A DNA stretch of 64,000 nucleotides from Pseudonocardia sp. CNS-004 (GTDB lineage: Bacteria > Actinomycetota > Actinomycetes > Mycobacteriales > Pseudonocardiaceae): NCBI GenBank assembly GCA_001942185.1, contig MKJV01000063.1:1-64000 (forward strand), written 5' to 3'. Both the position numbers and the translations under genes were made by a program. The notes under the pieces were generated by a model that saw nothing but the letters and a program-made list of their open reading frames with translations, ran no database searches and was not told the origin of the DNA. This document shows positions 38,575 through 47,204 of the stretch, one piece after another (positions within the stretch are counted from its first letter, which is position 1; every line of letters begins with the position of its first letter).

Positions 38575-38885
38575 GGGCCGTTGTTGACCAGGACGTCCAC
38601 CCGGCCGTAGGCCCGCACCGTCTCCGCGGCCGCCCGCCGGACCGGCTCCGAGCTGGTGACCTCGAGGCCGACTCCGAAGCTCTCGACGCCGTACTTCTCG
38701 CGCAGGGCCGTGCTCGTCGCGTCGGCGCCGGCTTCGTTCAGGTCGCCGACGACGACTGCGGAGCAGTCGCGGGCGAGCCGGGCGCTGATCGCCGCACCGA
38801 TCCCCTGCGCCCCGCCGGTGACGAAGGCGACCCGCCCGGGGCGGGAGTCAGGTCGGCTCGTCGTGGTCTCGCTGTCGTTGGTCAT
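38575..38885 (-). pseudogene. SDR family oxidoreductase, N-terminal fragment
   Basis: A normal SDR start: RVAFVTGGAQGIGAAISARLA (TGxxxGxG) through RAYGRVDVLVNN, where the next residues should be AG. Instead the sequence passes into the middle of an alcohol dehydrogenase at 38575. The catalytic Ser and YxxxK half is missing, so it cannot be active. Its start (ATG 38885 or 38891) overlaps the end of the XRE-cupin gene by about 40 bp. Confidence 0.75.
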
Positions 38886-39660
38886 GATCACTCCGCATCG
38901 TCGCGCGTCGGGGAGAGGGGTCCCGGTGGCCCGGACTGAGCAGGTCGAGCACCTCCACGGCGTTCGAGGGGCGCTCGGGCGAGGAGCCGAGGACGTCGCC
39001 GAGGAGCGAGGCCACCCGTTCCCGCGTGTGGTCGAGCTCGTGGCGACCGGCGACGAACCACAGCCCGCGGGCCGGGACGTCGCCCTGGTTGACGTACATG
39101 TGGGGGCGGGTGGAGTCGAAGCAGAGCGAGTCGCCCGCGGTCATCAGGTGCCGGTCGAAGTCGAGCAGGAGCGTCAGCTCCCCGGCGAGGAGGTAGGCGT
39201 ACTCGACGCCGCTGTGGCGCATCAGCTTCCGGTCGACCGAGCTCGCGGCCCCCGGCTCGTAGGTGACGAGCAGCGCGTCCACCTCGGAACGGCCACCGAC
39301 CGCGAGCTTCTCCCAGCGGACGCCGTTGGCCATCTCGAGAACCGGGTTGTCCGCCGCGCGCTGCACTACGTCCGACGACGGCCCGGCGAGCGGGCGGGCG
39401 GCCACGGCGCCGGCGGGCGGCGGGATCACCGCCGCCTGCTGCCCGGCGCGCCCGGTGATGCCCAAGAGCTCGTCGAGGGAGATGCCGATGTGGTTCACCA
39501 GCGCGTACAGGGTGCTCACCGACGGCTGCGACTTGCCGGTCTCGACCTGCGACAGCAGGCTCGCGGAGATCCCGGCGGCCGACGCCACGCTCCGCAGGCT
39601 CAGCTTCCGTTCCAGTCGCGCCCGCCGCAACGCGGGTCCGATCTCGTCCTGCACCACCAC
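38848..39660 (-). CDS. XRE-family regulator with cupin domain
   Basis: About 270 aa. Residues 7-60 form a Cro/C1-type helix-turn-helix (ALRRARLERKLSLRSVASAA, GISASLLSQVETGKSQPSVS, TLYALVNHIGISLDELLG). A C-terminal cupin follows (SGVEYAYLLAGELTLLLDFD and HMYVNQGDVPARGLWF). Such proteins regulate catabolic operons in response to small acids. Of the possible starts, a GTG near 39660 is favoured; the ATG at 39693 adds MACAGWGRTGA. The last 20 or so residues are Arg/Asp rich and overlap the SDR fragment, so the true end may be earlier. As first gene of the operon it is the likely regulator of the hydroxyquinol genes. Confidence 0.82.
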   Translation of the reverse strand: MVVQDEIGPALRRARLERKLSLRSVASAAGISASLLSQVETGKSQPSVSTLYALVNHIGISLDELLGITGRAGQQAAVIPPPAGAVAARPLAGPSSDVVQRAADNPVLEMANGVRWEKLAVGGRSEVDALLVTYEPGAASSVDRKLMRHSGVEYAYLLAGELTLLLDFDRHLMTAGDSLCFDSTRPHMYVNQGDVPARGLWFVAGRHELDHTRERVASLLGDVLGSSPERPSNAVEVLDLLSPGHRDPSPRRATMRSDHDQRQRDHDEPT

Positions 39661-39871
39661 TGCCCCTGTTCGTCCCCAGCCGGCACAGGCCATGCGCCGC
39701 TGTTCGTTCGCTCTGGCTGAACACTACCGGCCACAGCGGCCGAGGCGTCAACCAGGGATGCGCCGAAATGTAGTGACACTTGACAGACACAGTCCGGTTG
39801 GGGAGTCTCCACCACGATCTGTCCGCTGTAGCTGAACGATCGCGGCCAGACCGCCCAAGGAGGTCGGAGAC

Positions 39872-40009
39872 GTGCTCCCAGCCAGCCATCAGCCCGAGGT
39901 CCGCGGTTTCGCCACCGGCGCGGTCGCGCTGGTGACGGGGGCCGCAGGCGGGATCGGCTCGGCCACCGTTCGCGCGTACGCCGCGGCCGGGCTCGATCTG
40001 GCGATCCCG
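39872..40009 (+). pseudogene. SDR family oxidoreductase, N-terminal fragment
   Basis: An ATG-less but well-formed start (MLPASHQPEVRGFATG if GTG at 39872 is used) followed by AVALVTGAAGGIGSATVRAY and AAAGLDLAI. This is the first beta-alpha-beta unit of a classical SDR. It stops at about 40009, where the sequence becomes the inverted start of another gene. AGGAGGTCGGAGA lies just before the start, so it was once translated. Confidence 0.6.
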
Positions 40010-40122
40010 TCCACCGCCGCGGTCCCGAGCCACAGCTGTGATTCCTCGGCCAGGACATCGAGGGTGTCGGCTTTGCGCCGGGCGCTGTCGCGGCCCTCGC
40101 CGTTCACGGCTGCACCGGTCAT
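40010..40122 (-). pseudogene. PPOX (pyridoxamine-phosphate-oxidase-like) family protein, N-terminal fragment
   Basis: The ATG at 40122 opens MTGAAVNGEGRDSARRKADT followed by LDVLAEESQLWLGTAAVDG, which resembles the first strand of PPOX-type split-barrel proteins (RxADTLxxLxxExxxWLATAxADGxPHLVPL). It ends where the SDR fragment begins at about 40009. Both fragments face each other and both lack everything beyond the join. Confidence 0.45.
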
Positions 40123-40258
40123 CGGGCGCACCCCGCGATGGTGATCAGGTAGTACCCCACGGTGTCTCCGTTCCGTGCCGGCCCGCCGGTCGGGCCTCTC
40201 ACCACCGATGACGAACGGCGCACGCACAGACCCGACATACCGGCGCCTGAGTGGTCAC

Positions 40259-40902
40259 CTACGTGTCGATCCAGCCGAGCTCGACGGCCCGGTCGTGCAT
40301 CACCGGTTCGACCACGGGCAGCGTCAGGAAGGAGAACGCGTACGCGAGGACCAGCAGACCGATCGACACGACCCAGCCACGACGACCGTTGCGGAGCGAG
40401 CGAGCGCCGGCTCCCTGCGTGCTCGAGCCGCCCGCGGTGGCATCGCCCCGATGCCGAAGGAGCTGCGTCACCGGGAGCCGACGGTCGGTCGGCCGCAGTA
40501 CCCAGGAGGCGATGGCACACAGGCAGAACGCCAGCGGCACACCCCACAGACCGGGGCTGCTGTCGCCGGCGAGCAGGTGAGACCACACGGCACCCGTCCA
40601 CAGGAAGAAGGAGCCCGCGTACGCCCATTCCTTGATCAGCGCGAACCCGGGCACGATGATCGCGACGGCGGCAGCGACCTGCCACACCCCGAGGATGTCG
40701 GCGAAGAAGCTCGGGTAGCCAGGTGGCTCAGCTGGGCGGTGGTCCAGTCGATCGGGACCAGGTTCCAGACCGATCCCGACGCCAGCTCGAAGACGATGAC
40801 GAGCGTGGTCGCCCAGTAGGCGACGGCGCGGACCCCGTTCCGATCCCACCCGTTCCGCGCAACGACGGACATCGGGTCGGTCGCGTCCGCCCGAGTGGTC
40901 AT
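40259..40902 (-). pseudogene. DoxX-family membrane protein, one frameshift
   Basis: About 214 aa with four predicted membrane segments: VAYWATTLVIVFELASGSVW, ILGVWQVAAAVAIIVPGFAL, AYAGSFFLWTGAVWSHLLAG plus LAFCLCAIASWVL, and VVSIGLLVLAYAFSFLTLPV. This is the DoxX-like layout, proteins of the membrane whose role is often redox or unknown. The frame changes near 40720; one added base gives LSHLGYPSFFADILG. The ATG at 40902 has GGAGG seven bases before it and overlaps the stop of the oxidoreductase gene by four bases, so the pair is coupled. A quinone-related partnership with that enzyme is plausible. Confidence 0.78.
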
Positions 40903-42089
40903 GAGGAGGCCTCCGCCCGGGCGCCACCGGGGAAGGGCTGCCCGGGGCGGGATCCGCCCTTGGGCCATGGCACCGAGCCCGGCCTGTGGGCCTCGCGACG
41001 GATCTTGAACAGCCCGAGCTTGCAGGTCAGCTCCTTGTGGGCCGCCGCGATCCGACCACCGACATAGACGTTCACGGCGGTGTCGTCCTTGCGAGCGAAC
41101 TGCCGGACGGCGCCGCGCCGGCCGAGGCTGACGCACGCGCCGGTGAAAGCGAAATCGATCACGGCCGGCTCGGTTCCTGCGATGCGGCTCAGCACGGTGT
41201 CGGCGGCCTGTGCGCCGAGCGGCCCCGCGGCCTGGCAGCTCATCCGCAACGGCTGCCCGGACGGCGCGGCCGCGTCCCCGGTCGCGACGATCCGATCGTC
41301 GTCCACGCTCGTCAGCGTCTCGTCGGTGAGTAGCCGGCCGATCTCGTCGACGCGCAGCCCGCTCGCAGCCGCCAGCTCGGGCACCCCGAACCCGGCAGCC
41401 CAGATGGTTACCGCGCACCGGCGCACGTCACCGTCGGCGAGAACCACCGCATCGGATCGAACCTCGGTCACCTCAGCCGCCTCGACCACGGTGACCCCGT
41501 GCCGGGACAGCCAGCGGGACACCGATCGGCGTGTCGACGTGCTCAGCGAAGGCGCCAGCATCCCGCCACAGACCAGGGTGATCCGGAGCCCTCGCTCGGC
41601 CAGCTCGGCGGCCGTCTCGATGCCGGTCAGGCCGCCGCCGACCACGGTGACCGGCGCCTCCGGTGGCAGCTCCGCGAGGGTGTCGCGAAGCCGTCGCGCG
41701 GACTCCCACTCCACCATCGAGACGGCGTTCTCGGCCGCGCCGGGCATCGATGCCGGTACCGCTGCGGTGCTGCCGACCGCGTAGATGAGGTAGTCGTACC
41801 CGAGGTCGCGGCCCGAGGCCAGCCGGACCGTGCGGGCGGCGGTGTCGATACGAGTGGCGCTGTCGACGACCAGCTGGATGCCCGCTGCCAGCAGCGAGCC
41901 GTAGTCGGCGGTGGCCTCGCCGCTGCCGGCCACGAACTGGTGCAGCCGGATGCGGTCGACGAACGTCGGTCGTGGGTTGACCAGGGTGACGTCGACGTCG
42001 TCGCGCATGTGCAACCGGTTCGCCGCGAGCGTGCCCGCGTAACCGCCGCCAACGACGACGACCCGGTGTCTGGTGGCCTGTGCAGGCAT
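40899..42089 (-). CDS. NAD(P)/FAD-dependent oxidoreductase (NDH-2-like)
   Basis: A 396-aa two-dinucleotide-binding flavoprotein. FAD-binding RVVVVGGGYAGTLAANRLHM opens the protein; the second Rossmann is VTVVGGGLTGIETAAELAER; the FAD-terminal motif is DDRIVATGDAAAPSG. This matches type-II NADH dehydrogenase-like enzymes, which pass electrons to quinones at the membrane. The ATG at 42089 is preferred to the upstream ATG at 42167, because the Rossmann strand follows within 12 residues and AAGGGA precedes it. It is coupled to a DoxX-family gene. Confidence 0.87.
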   Translation of the reverse strand: MPAQATRHRVVVVGGGYAGTLAANRLHMRDDVDVTLVNPRPTFVDRIRLHQFVAGSGEATADYGSLLAAGIQLVVDSATRIDTAARTVRLASGRDLGYDYLIYAVGSTAAVPASMPGAAENAVSMVEWESARRLRDTLAELPPEAPVTVVGGGLTGIETAAELAERGLRITLVCGGMLAPSLSTSTRRSVSRWLSRHGVTVVEAAEVTEVRSDAVVLADGDVRRCAVTIWAAGFGVPELAAASGLRVDEIGRLLTDETLTSVDDDRIVATGDAAAPSGQPLRMSCQAAGPLGAQAADTVLSRIAGTEPAVIDFAFTGACVSLGRRGAVRQFARKDDTAVNVYVGGRIAAAHKELTCKLGLFKIRREAHRPGSVPWPKGGSRPGQPFPGGARAEASS

Positions 42090-42289
42090 GGTGGGGTCCC
42101 TTCTCGAACTCGACGACGAGCCACCGATCAACCCGCAACTGCCTCGCTTTGCCGGACGGTGCCTCACTTCTTCCGACTACGCACGACCTCGGAACGTGAG
42201 GCGAGGCGCCCGACAGCCCGGCCGTTGTCGTGCGTGCCATGGGAATGTGGGCGTCGGGGCCCGGTGGCCGTGCTACGTCGAGATGCCCG

Positions 42290-42765
42290 TGGAGGCCTTC
42301 GCCCCCGTCGCCGCCCGTTCCGCATGCCGGCGTCGGCCTCGGCCTGCTCGGCGCGAGCCTGCTGCAGGGCCGCGTCTCCTCGATGGGGTCCGGCTTGAGC
42401 AGTGAGCCGGGGACCGGCGAACCGCCCGATCCGAGCTGGTTCATCCGCGTGGGCACCGGGGCGCCTGGTACTCCAGCGGGATGGCGTGACCGTGGTCGTC
42501 GACGCCGCCCAGCGGCTGGTGCACCTCGATGACCTCGCCGTGCGGCAGCCGCCGGACGACGCCGGTCTCGATGCCGTGCTCGAGCACCGCGCGGTCGCCG
42601 CGCTGCAGCCCGATGCAGATCCGGTAGGTCACCCAGTAGGCGATCGGCGGCACCACCAGCACGCCGATCCGGCCCGCCCACGTCGTGGCGTTCAGCGAGA
42701 CGTCGAAGACGTAGGCGATCAGGTCGTTGCTGCCCGAGAGGACCAGCACCGTGTAGAAGGAGATT
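42290..42765 (-). pseudogene. qcrB: Cytochrome bc1 cytochrome b subunit (QcrB), C-terminal fragment
   Basis: From 42765 the minus strand reads [40 protein letters not shown] and, further on, [20 protein letters not shown] plus [14 protein letters not shown]: the C-terminal membrane helix and tail peculiar to actinobacterial QcrB. After a frame change near 42470 it continues [19 protein letters not shown]. Everything upstream (about three quarters of the protein, including haem-binding helices) is missing; a stop codon sits directly before ISFYT. This is an isolated relic; a functional qcrB must exist elsewhere in the genome. Confidence 0.7.
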
Positions 42766-43308
42766 CAGAGGTGGTCGTAGCGCCAGGTGGGGAGAGGGCA
42801 GCCGTCGCGGTAGGTGCGGCCCGGCAGGACGACGCATCCCTGGATGAGTTGGGCCTGCCTCGGCGGCCGTCTCCGCGGCACGGTGATCGCATGGCGCACC
42901 TCGAGTCGCGGCGCATCGGCGGCACCAGCCCCACCGTCTCCTCGCGCGGGCCCGGCTGCATGGGTCCGTCCGGCGCATACGGCCACTCGGAGGACGACGA
43001 GGGCGTACGTGTCGTACGCGCGTACCTGGAGCGGACGGCATGCCCAGCGGGGCCGAGGCCTGCTCCGCGGCGGTCCACAACTTCTGGCCTGCTCGCTCCA
43101 GCGCCTCGGGATTGCCCCGTCGACATTTGCCGCCCGGCACGGCTCGACCGGTCGGGGGCGATCGCCGGAGCTCGCGGGGATCGACGAGCTGGTCCCGCGC
43201 GGTACGGCCCGCGGTGATCGGTATCCCACGCAGCACATTGCCGACCTCGACAGCGAACGCCGACTCGCGGTAGTCGGACGAAACCCTGCAGGAAATGGAG
43301 TAGAGCTG
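42766..43308. other. No gene recognised
   Basis: Long open frames run on both strands but give only Arg/Pro-rich shadow translations. On the minus strand a frame ends PGRTYRDGCPLPTWRYDHL directly against the qcrB fragment and might be the tail of an unknown gene. Another, read as EALERAGQKLWTAAEQASA, lies near 43060-43110. I cannot name either. The stretch is likely decayed sequence between the qcrB relic and the metallo-hydrolase gene. Confidence 0.3.
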
Positions 43309-44502
43309 TTGTGTCAGATCGTTGAGAAGGCCGTTGCGGAGGGGTTGAGTCGCCGCGGTGTGCTCGCCGGAATCGCTGCGATCGCTGGTGGTGCCGCGCT
43401 GGCGGGTTGCGCCCCGACCACCGCACCGGTGGCCGCGCCGGCAGCGGCTCAGAACCAGCCCCGGGCCGCGGCGGAGGGTTACCGGACGAGACTGGTGCTG
43501 CTCGGCACGGCAGGCGGACCGGCGTGGCACGTGGGTGAGCGGTCGGGGATCTCCTCCGCGCTGGCCGTCGGGGACCGGTACTACCTGATCGACGCCGGCG
43601 CCGGGGTGACCCACCGGCTGCGCGGATCCGGCCTGGGATCGCCGCAGCCGACCCGCGGGCCGCTCGACACGCTGAACGCGGTGTTCCTGACCCACCTGCA
43701 CTCCGACCACATCTGCGATCTGCCCGCCCTCCTGTCCGCCGGGTGGGCGAACGGGCTGTCCCAGAACGCGCGGAGGCCGGTCGCGGTGTGGGGCCCGGGT
43801 AACCGGGGCGCGCTGCCACCGCTGTTCGGCCAGGCGTCGGAGCCGCCGGTGGTCGCCCCGAACAATTCGACACCGGGGACCGAGGAGATGGTCGGCCTGC
43901 TGGTGGGGGCGTTCGCAACCGACTTCAACGACCGCGCGCGCGACACCGGGACACCGGTGCCCGACCAGCTCTTCGCCGGGCACGACCTGCCCCTCCCGGC
44001 GGAGCACCTCCGCGACCCCAACGGCACTCCGCATCCGCGGATGAGCCCGGTGACGTTCTACGAGGACGACCTCGTGCGGGTGTCGGCCACCCTCGTGCAG
44101 CACGCCCCGGTGTTCCCCGCGCTGGCCTACCGGTTCGACACCGACGACGGCTCGATCGTCTTCTCCGGCGACACCGCGCCGTCGGACAACCTGGTCGAAC
44201 TCGCCGCCGGCGCCGACGTCCTGGTGCACGAGGTCATGGACCGGCAGGCGGTCGAGAGCGCCTTCCCGCCGCCCCGCACCGAAGCCGTGGAGGCGCTCAT
44301 CCGGCACACGCTGGACGCGCACACGACCATCGAGGACGTCGGCCCGATTGCTGAGCGCGCCGGCGCCGGGACCCTCGTGCTCAACCACCTCGTTCCAGCC
44401 TTCACCCCCGACGACCGCCGGCTCGCCGCCCAGAACGGCTACTCCGGCCGCCTCGTCGTCGGGCACGACCTCGAGCAGATCGGCATCGGCGCCCCGCGCT
44501 GA
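43309..44502 (+). CDS. Exported MBL-fold metallo-hydrolase (Tat signal, putative lipoprotein)
   Basis: About 397 aa. The N-terminus has a twin-arginine signal (LSRRGVLAGIAAIAGGAALA) ending in the lipobox LAGC, so export by Tat and lipid anchoring are likely. The metallo-beta-lactamase fold follows, with zinc motif FLTHLHSDHICDLPALLSAG (HxHxDH), the second-site Asp in IVFSGDTAPSDNLVELA, and the last His in LVLNHLVPAF. It resembles ribonuclease-Z/arylsulfatase-like hydrolases. The TTG at 43309 has GGAG at a good distance and supplies a short n-region; no in-frame ATG is near. Substrate unknown. Confidence 0.8.
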   Translation: MCQIVEKAVAEGLSRRGVLAGIAAIAGGAALAGCAPTTAPVAAPAAAQNQPRAAAEGYRTRLVLLGTAGGPAWHVGERSGISSALAVGDRYYLIDAGAGVTHRLRGSGLGSPQPTRGPLDTLNAVFLTHLHSDHICDLPALLSAGWANGLSQNARRPVAVWGPGNRGALPPLFGQASEPPVVAPNNSTPGTEEMVGLLVGAFATDFNDRARDTGTPVPDQLFAGHDLPLPAEHLRDPNGTPHPRMSPVTFYEDDLVRVSATLVQHAPVFPALAYRFDTDDGSIVFSGDTAPSDNLVELAAGADVLVHEVMDRQAVESAFPPPRTEAVEALIRHTLDAHTTIEDVGPIAERAGAGTLVLNHLVPAFTPDDRRLAAQNGYSGRLVVGHDLEQIGIGAPR

Positions 44503-44875
44503 GGCTTCGCCGCGAGCTGTGCCGTGGTGATCAGAATGCGCCCGGCACCCAGTAGCTACTTCGACCTGAAGCAGGGCGATCGCTCGAATCAGGCGGCTGA
44601 TGGTCGACCCGGACGAGGGTGTTGATCTCCGTTCAGGGGTTGATCATGCGCGAGGGTCGAGATCGTGACCAAGTTATGGGCCAGGGCCCCGTGTCCGGTC
44701 CCGAACAGAACCCAGTGCAGCCACGTGCCCACCACCGGAATGGTCGCCGCAGTTGCTCCACTCCGGTGCTGCGTCACGGTCACGACCGCTGGTGGACTAC
44801 CGCGCCGGCCCTTGGCGGGACCACCTCTACTTCAACGGCAAGACGGGCTTTGCTGCCGGACGAAGGGGCGCGCGG
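44503..44875. other. Intergenic, no gene recognised
   Basis: About 370 bp between the metallo-hydrolase and the TetR gene, both ending into it. Short frames exist on both strands (for example a 64-codon minus frame at 44589-44783), without motifs or ribosome sites. No convincing terminator hairpin was seen. Confidence 0.3.
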
Positions 44876-45463
44876 TCAGGAACGGCGGAGGCCGTCGAGG
44901 ATGACGGTGACGGCTTGCTGCGCCTGGAGCGGGCCGGCGTGCAGGCCCAGCACGCACACGGCCGACGTCGCACCCTGCGCGAGGAACGGGATGTCGTGCC
45001 AGGCCACGTCATCGCGGAGAACGTGAGCCTGCTGGGCTCGCAGGGTCGCACGGCGTAGGAGCTCCAGGAGCCGGCTCCGCCTTTGCGCGACCTGAGGGCC
45101 GCCGCGTTCGTCGAGCGAGTCCGACAAGCCGGCGTTTTCGCCCGTGCGCAGGGCGAGCAGCGTGAACAGGTTTCGGAAGCCGGCCCAGGCATCGGGGTTG
45201 TCCAGTGCCTGATTGGCCTCGCAGATCAACTCGTCGAGGATGTCGATCAGCACGGCTCCCATGAGCTGGTCACGCTCGGGGAACCGGCGGTAGACGGTAC
45301 CGACGCCGACGCCCGCGAGCCGGGCGATCTCGTGGTAGCTGACCGTGAGTCCGTGCGCGGCGACAGCGCGTCGGGCCGCGGCCAGGACGAGGGCGGTGTT
45401 GCGTTGCGCGTCGGCGCGCGGTGCTTTGGGCGCTTCGTCTCGCGAGGCGCCCACGGGTGGCAT
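44876..45463 (-). CDS. TetR/AcrR-family transcriptional regulator
   Basis: A 195-aa repressor. The helix-turn-helix covers residues 20-65 (ALVLAAARRAVAAHGLTVSY, HEIARLAGVGVGTVYRRFPE). The C-terminal domain (NLFTLLALRTGENAGLSDSL) is of the TetR_C type often found with SDR targets. Two matching palindromes lie between it and the divergent SDR gene, so it almost surely represses both. Start ATG at 45463 lies close to the first operator. Confidence 0.9.
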   Translation of the reverse strand: MPPVGASRDEAPKAPRADAQRNTALVLAAARRAVAAHGLTVSYHEIARLAGVGVGTVYRRFPERDQLMGAVLIDILDELICEANQALDNPDAWAGFRNLFTLLALRTGENAGLSDSLDERGGPQVAQRRSRLLELLRRATLRAQQAHVLRDDVAWHDIPFLAQGATSAVCVLGLHAGPLQAQQAVTVILDGLRRS

Positions 45464-45483
45464 GCAGCCACTCTACCCGAACT

Positions 45484-45535
45484 GGACAGATCTTGTCCGC
45501 ATCCGTAGCGTGAGACAAACGGACAGGATCTGTCC
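45484..45535. promoter_or_regulatory. Twin TetR operators between tetR and SDR
   Basis: GGACAGATCTTGTCC (45484-45498) and GGACAGGATCTGTCC (45521-45535). The second is a perfect 6-3-6 inverted repeat; the first differs by one pair. The centres are 37 bp apart, about 3.5 turns. They occupy the whole 92-bp gap between the TetR and SDR starts, with one copy beside each gene, a layout suited to repression of both promoters. Confidence 0.8.
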
Positions 45536-45555
45536 ACTTGAGAAGGAGTCGCGAC

Positions 45556-46402
45556 ATGTCCTCATCTCGCGTCTGGCTGGTCACGGGCGTGACCGGCGGC
45601 CTCGGCGATACCCTCGCCCGCCGGGTGCTCGCGGCCGGAGAACGGCTCATCGCGCTCGCCCGCGCCTCGGAGCGGTTGGCGTCATTGACCGAAGATCACC
45701 GCGGCCAACTGCTCGCCGCCGCTACGGACATCACCGACCCGGGACAGGTTCGCGCGCCGTCGACGACGCAGTCGCGGTCTTCGGCAGGCTCGATGTGGTC
45801 GTCAACAACGCCGGCTACGCATTGCCCGGCGCGCTGGAGGAACTGGACGACAAGGACTTGCGGGCCCAGTTCGACGTCAATGTCTTCGCTCCGGTCAACG
45901 TGCTGCACGCGGCCCTGCCCCACCTGCGGGCCGCCGGGTGCGGGCACGTTCTGCAGATCAGCTCCATCGCCGGGCAGTGCGGCGCAGCCGGCATGAGCGC
46001 CTACACCGGTAGCAAGCATGCTCTGGAAGGGATCTCCGTCTCACCGGCCGCCGAACTCGCCCCGCTGGGCATCGACCTGACCATCGCGGAGCACGGCGCA
46101 TCCCGTACCGACTTCCGCCGGAGGTGGGCCGGGCGGACAGCAGAACGAGACACCCTCGCCGACTACGCCCACGTCCACCAAGCCCTCTCTCGCATCGACT
46201 CTTCCGGCAACAGCGACCGGGCGACCCGGCACGAATCGCAGAGGCCTTGTACGCCGTGGCCGGGATGGACCGGCCGCCCCTGCGGCTGCCCCTTGGCAGT
46301 GACGCCGTCGCCGCCATCCTGCGCGCCCACGCGATGCAACGCGAAGAGATCGACAGGCACCGGGAACTGAGCCTGTCCACCAACCACCACCTCGGAGACT
46401 GA
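45556..46402 (+). pseudogene. SDR family oxidoreductase under TetR control, two frameshifts
   Basis: About 281 aa: RVWLVTGVTGGLGDTLARRV, then in a second frame FGRLDVVVNNAGYALPGALE, ISSIAGQCGAAGMSAYTGSK (catalytic Ser, YxxxK), and in a third RIAEALYAVAGMDRPPLRLP with a C-terminal tail. Frames change near 45752 and 46210. The long C-terminus with PLGSDAV resembles the SDRs commonly paired with TetR in actinobacteria. The ATG at 45556 follows AAGGAG, 20 bp after the second operator. The next SDR starts two bases after its stop. Confidence 0.83.
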
Positions 46403-46403
46403 G

Positions 46404-47180
46404 ATGCCGATGCCCCAGACCGCCGGACTCGCCGTCATCACCGGTGGCAGCGACGGCCTCGGCCACGCCATCGCCGACGCCCTGGCCGCCCGGGGCGGCG
46501 ATCTGATCCTGGTCGCCCGCAACCCGGACAAGCTCGCAGCGGCAAGGAGCGCCTGCTGCGCCACGCACGAGCGTGCACACCCTCGCTGCCGACCTCTCGG
46601 AACCCGACGCCGCAGCCACCACCGCCCGAAGGATCCTGACCCTGACCGACCGAGTCGAGACCCTGGTCAACAATGCCGGCACGGCCCATTTCGGCTCCTT
46701 GGAGACCACCACCGCCGAATCGTTCGACGCAATGTGGCAACTGAACGTCAAGGCCCCCTTCCTGCTCAGCCAAGCACTGCTGAACCCGCTGATTCTCGCC
46801 GGAGGCAGCATCATCAACATCAGCAGCTACTGGGCCCACAAGATGACCGCCGGCCGCAACTCCGCGGCCTACTCCGCCACCCGCGGCGCCATCAATTCCA
46901 TGACGCGCGCATTGGCCAGCGAGCTGGGCCCATCCGGCGTGCGCGTCAACGCCATCGCACCTGGCGCCGTACACACGCCCACCTACGAACATGCCTACCT
47001 CGGGCCGATGAGCCCCCAGCAGCGAGACGCCCACGACCAACACGTGCGCACCGCCTACCCCCTGGCACGGATAGGCAGCCCCGAGGAGATCGCCGAGCCG
47101 CGGCCTACCTCGCCTCCCCCCGAGCCCGATGGACAACGGGAGCGATCCTGAACATCGACGGCGGACTGACCCTACGTTGA
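46404..47180 (+). pseudogene. SDR family oxidoreductase, two frameshifts
   Basis: About 258 aa: GLAVITGGSDGLGHAIADAL, then in another frame VETLVNNAGTAHFGSLETTT, GGSIINISSYWAHKMTAGRN and AYSATRGAINSMTRAL, and finally, back in the first frame, AYLASPRARWTTGAILNIDG. Frames change near 46560 and 47098. The catalytic pair reads YSATR, so the usual Lys is Arg, which would weaken proton relay. It is the second gene of the TetR-controlled unit. Downstream lies a set of insertion relics. Confidence 0.78.
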
Positions 47181-47204
47181 CGCGAAACCACAGCTCCACA
47201 CACG

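Noticed and set aside
41473-44466. A 997-residue minus-strand frame
   Set aside because: It crosses the intact metallo-hydrolase on the other strand and the decayed qcrB region; the His/Asp/Arg-rich translation is the mirror of a real gene.
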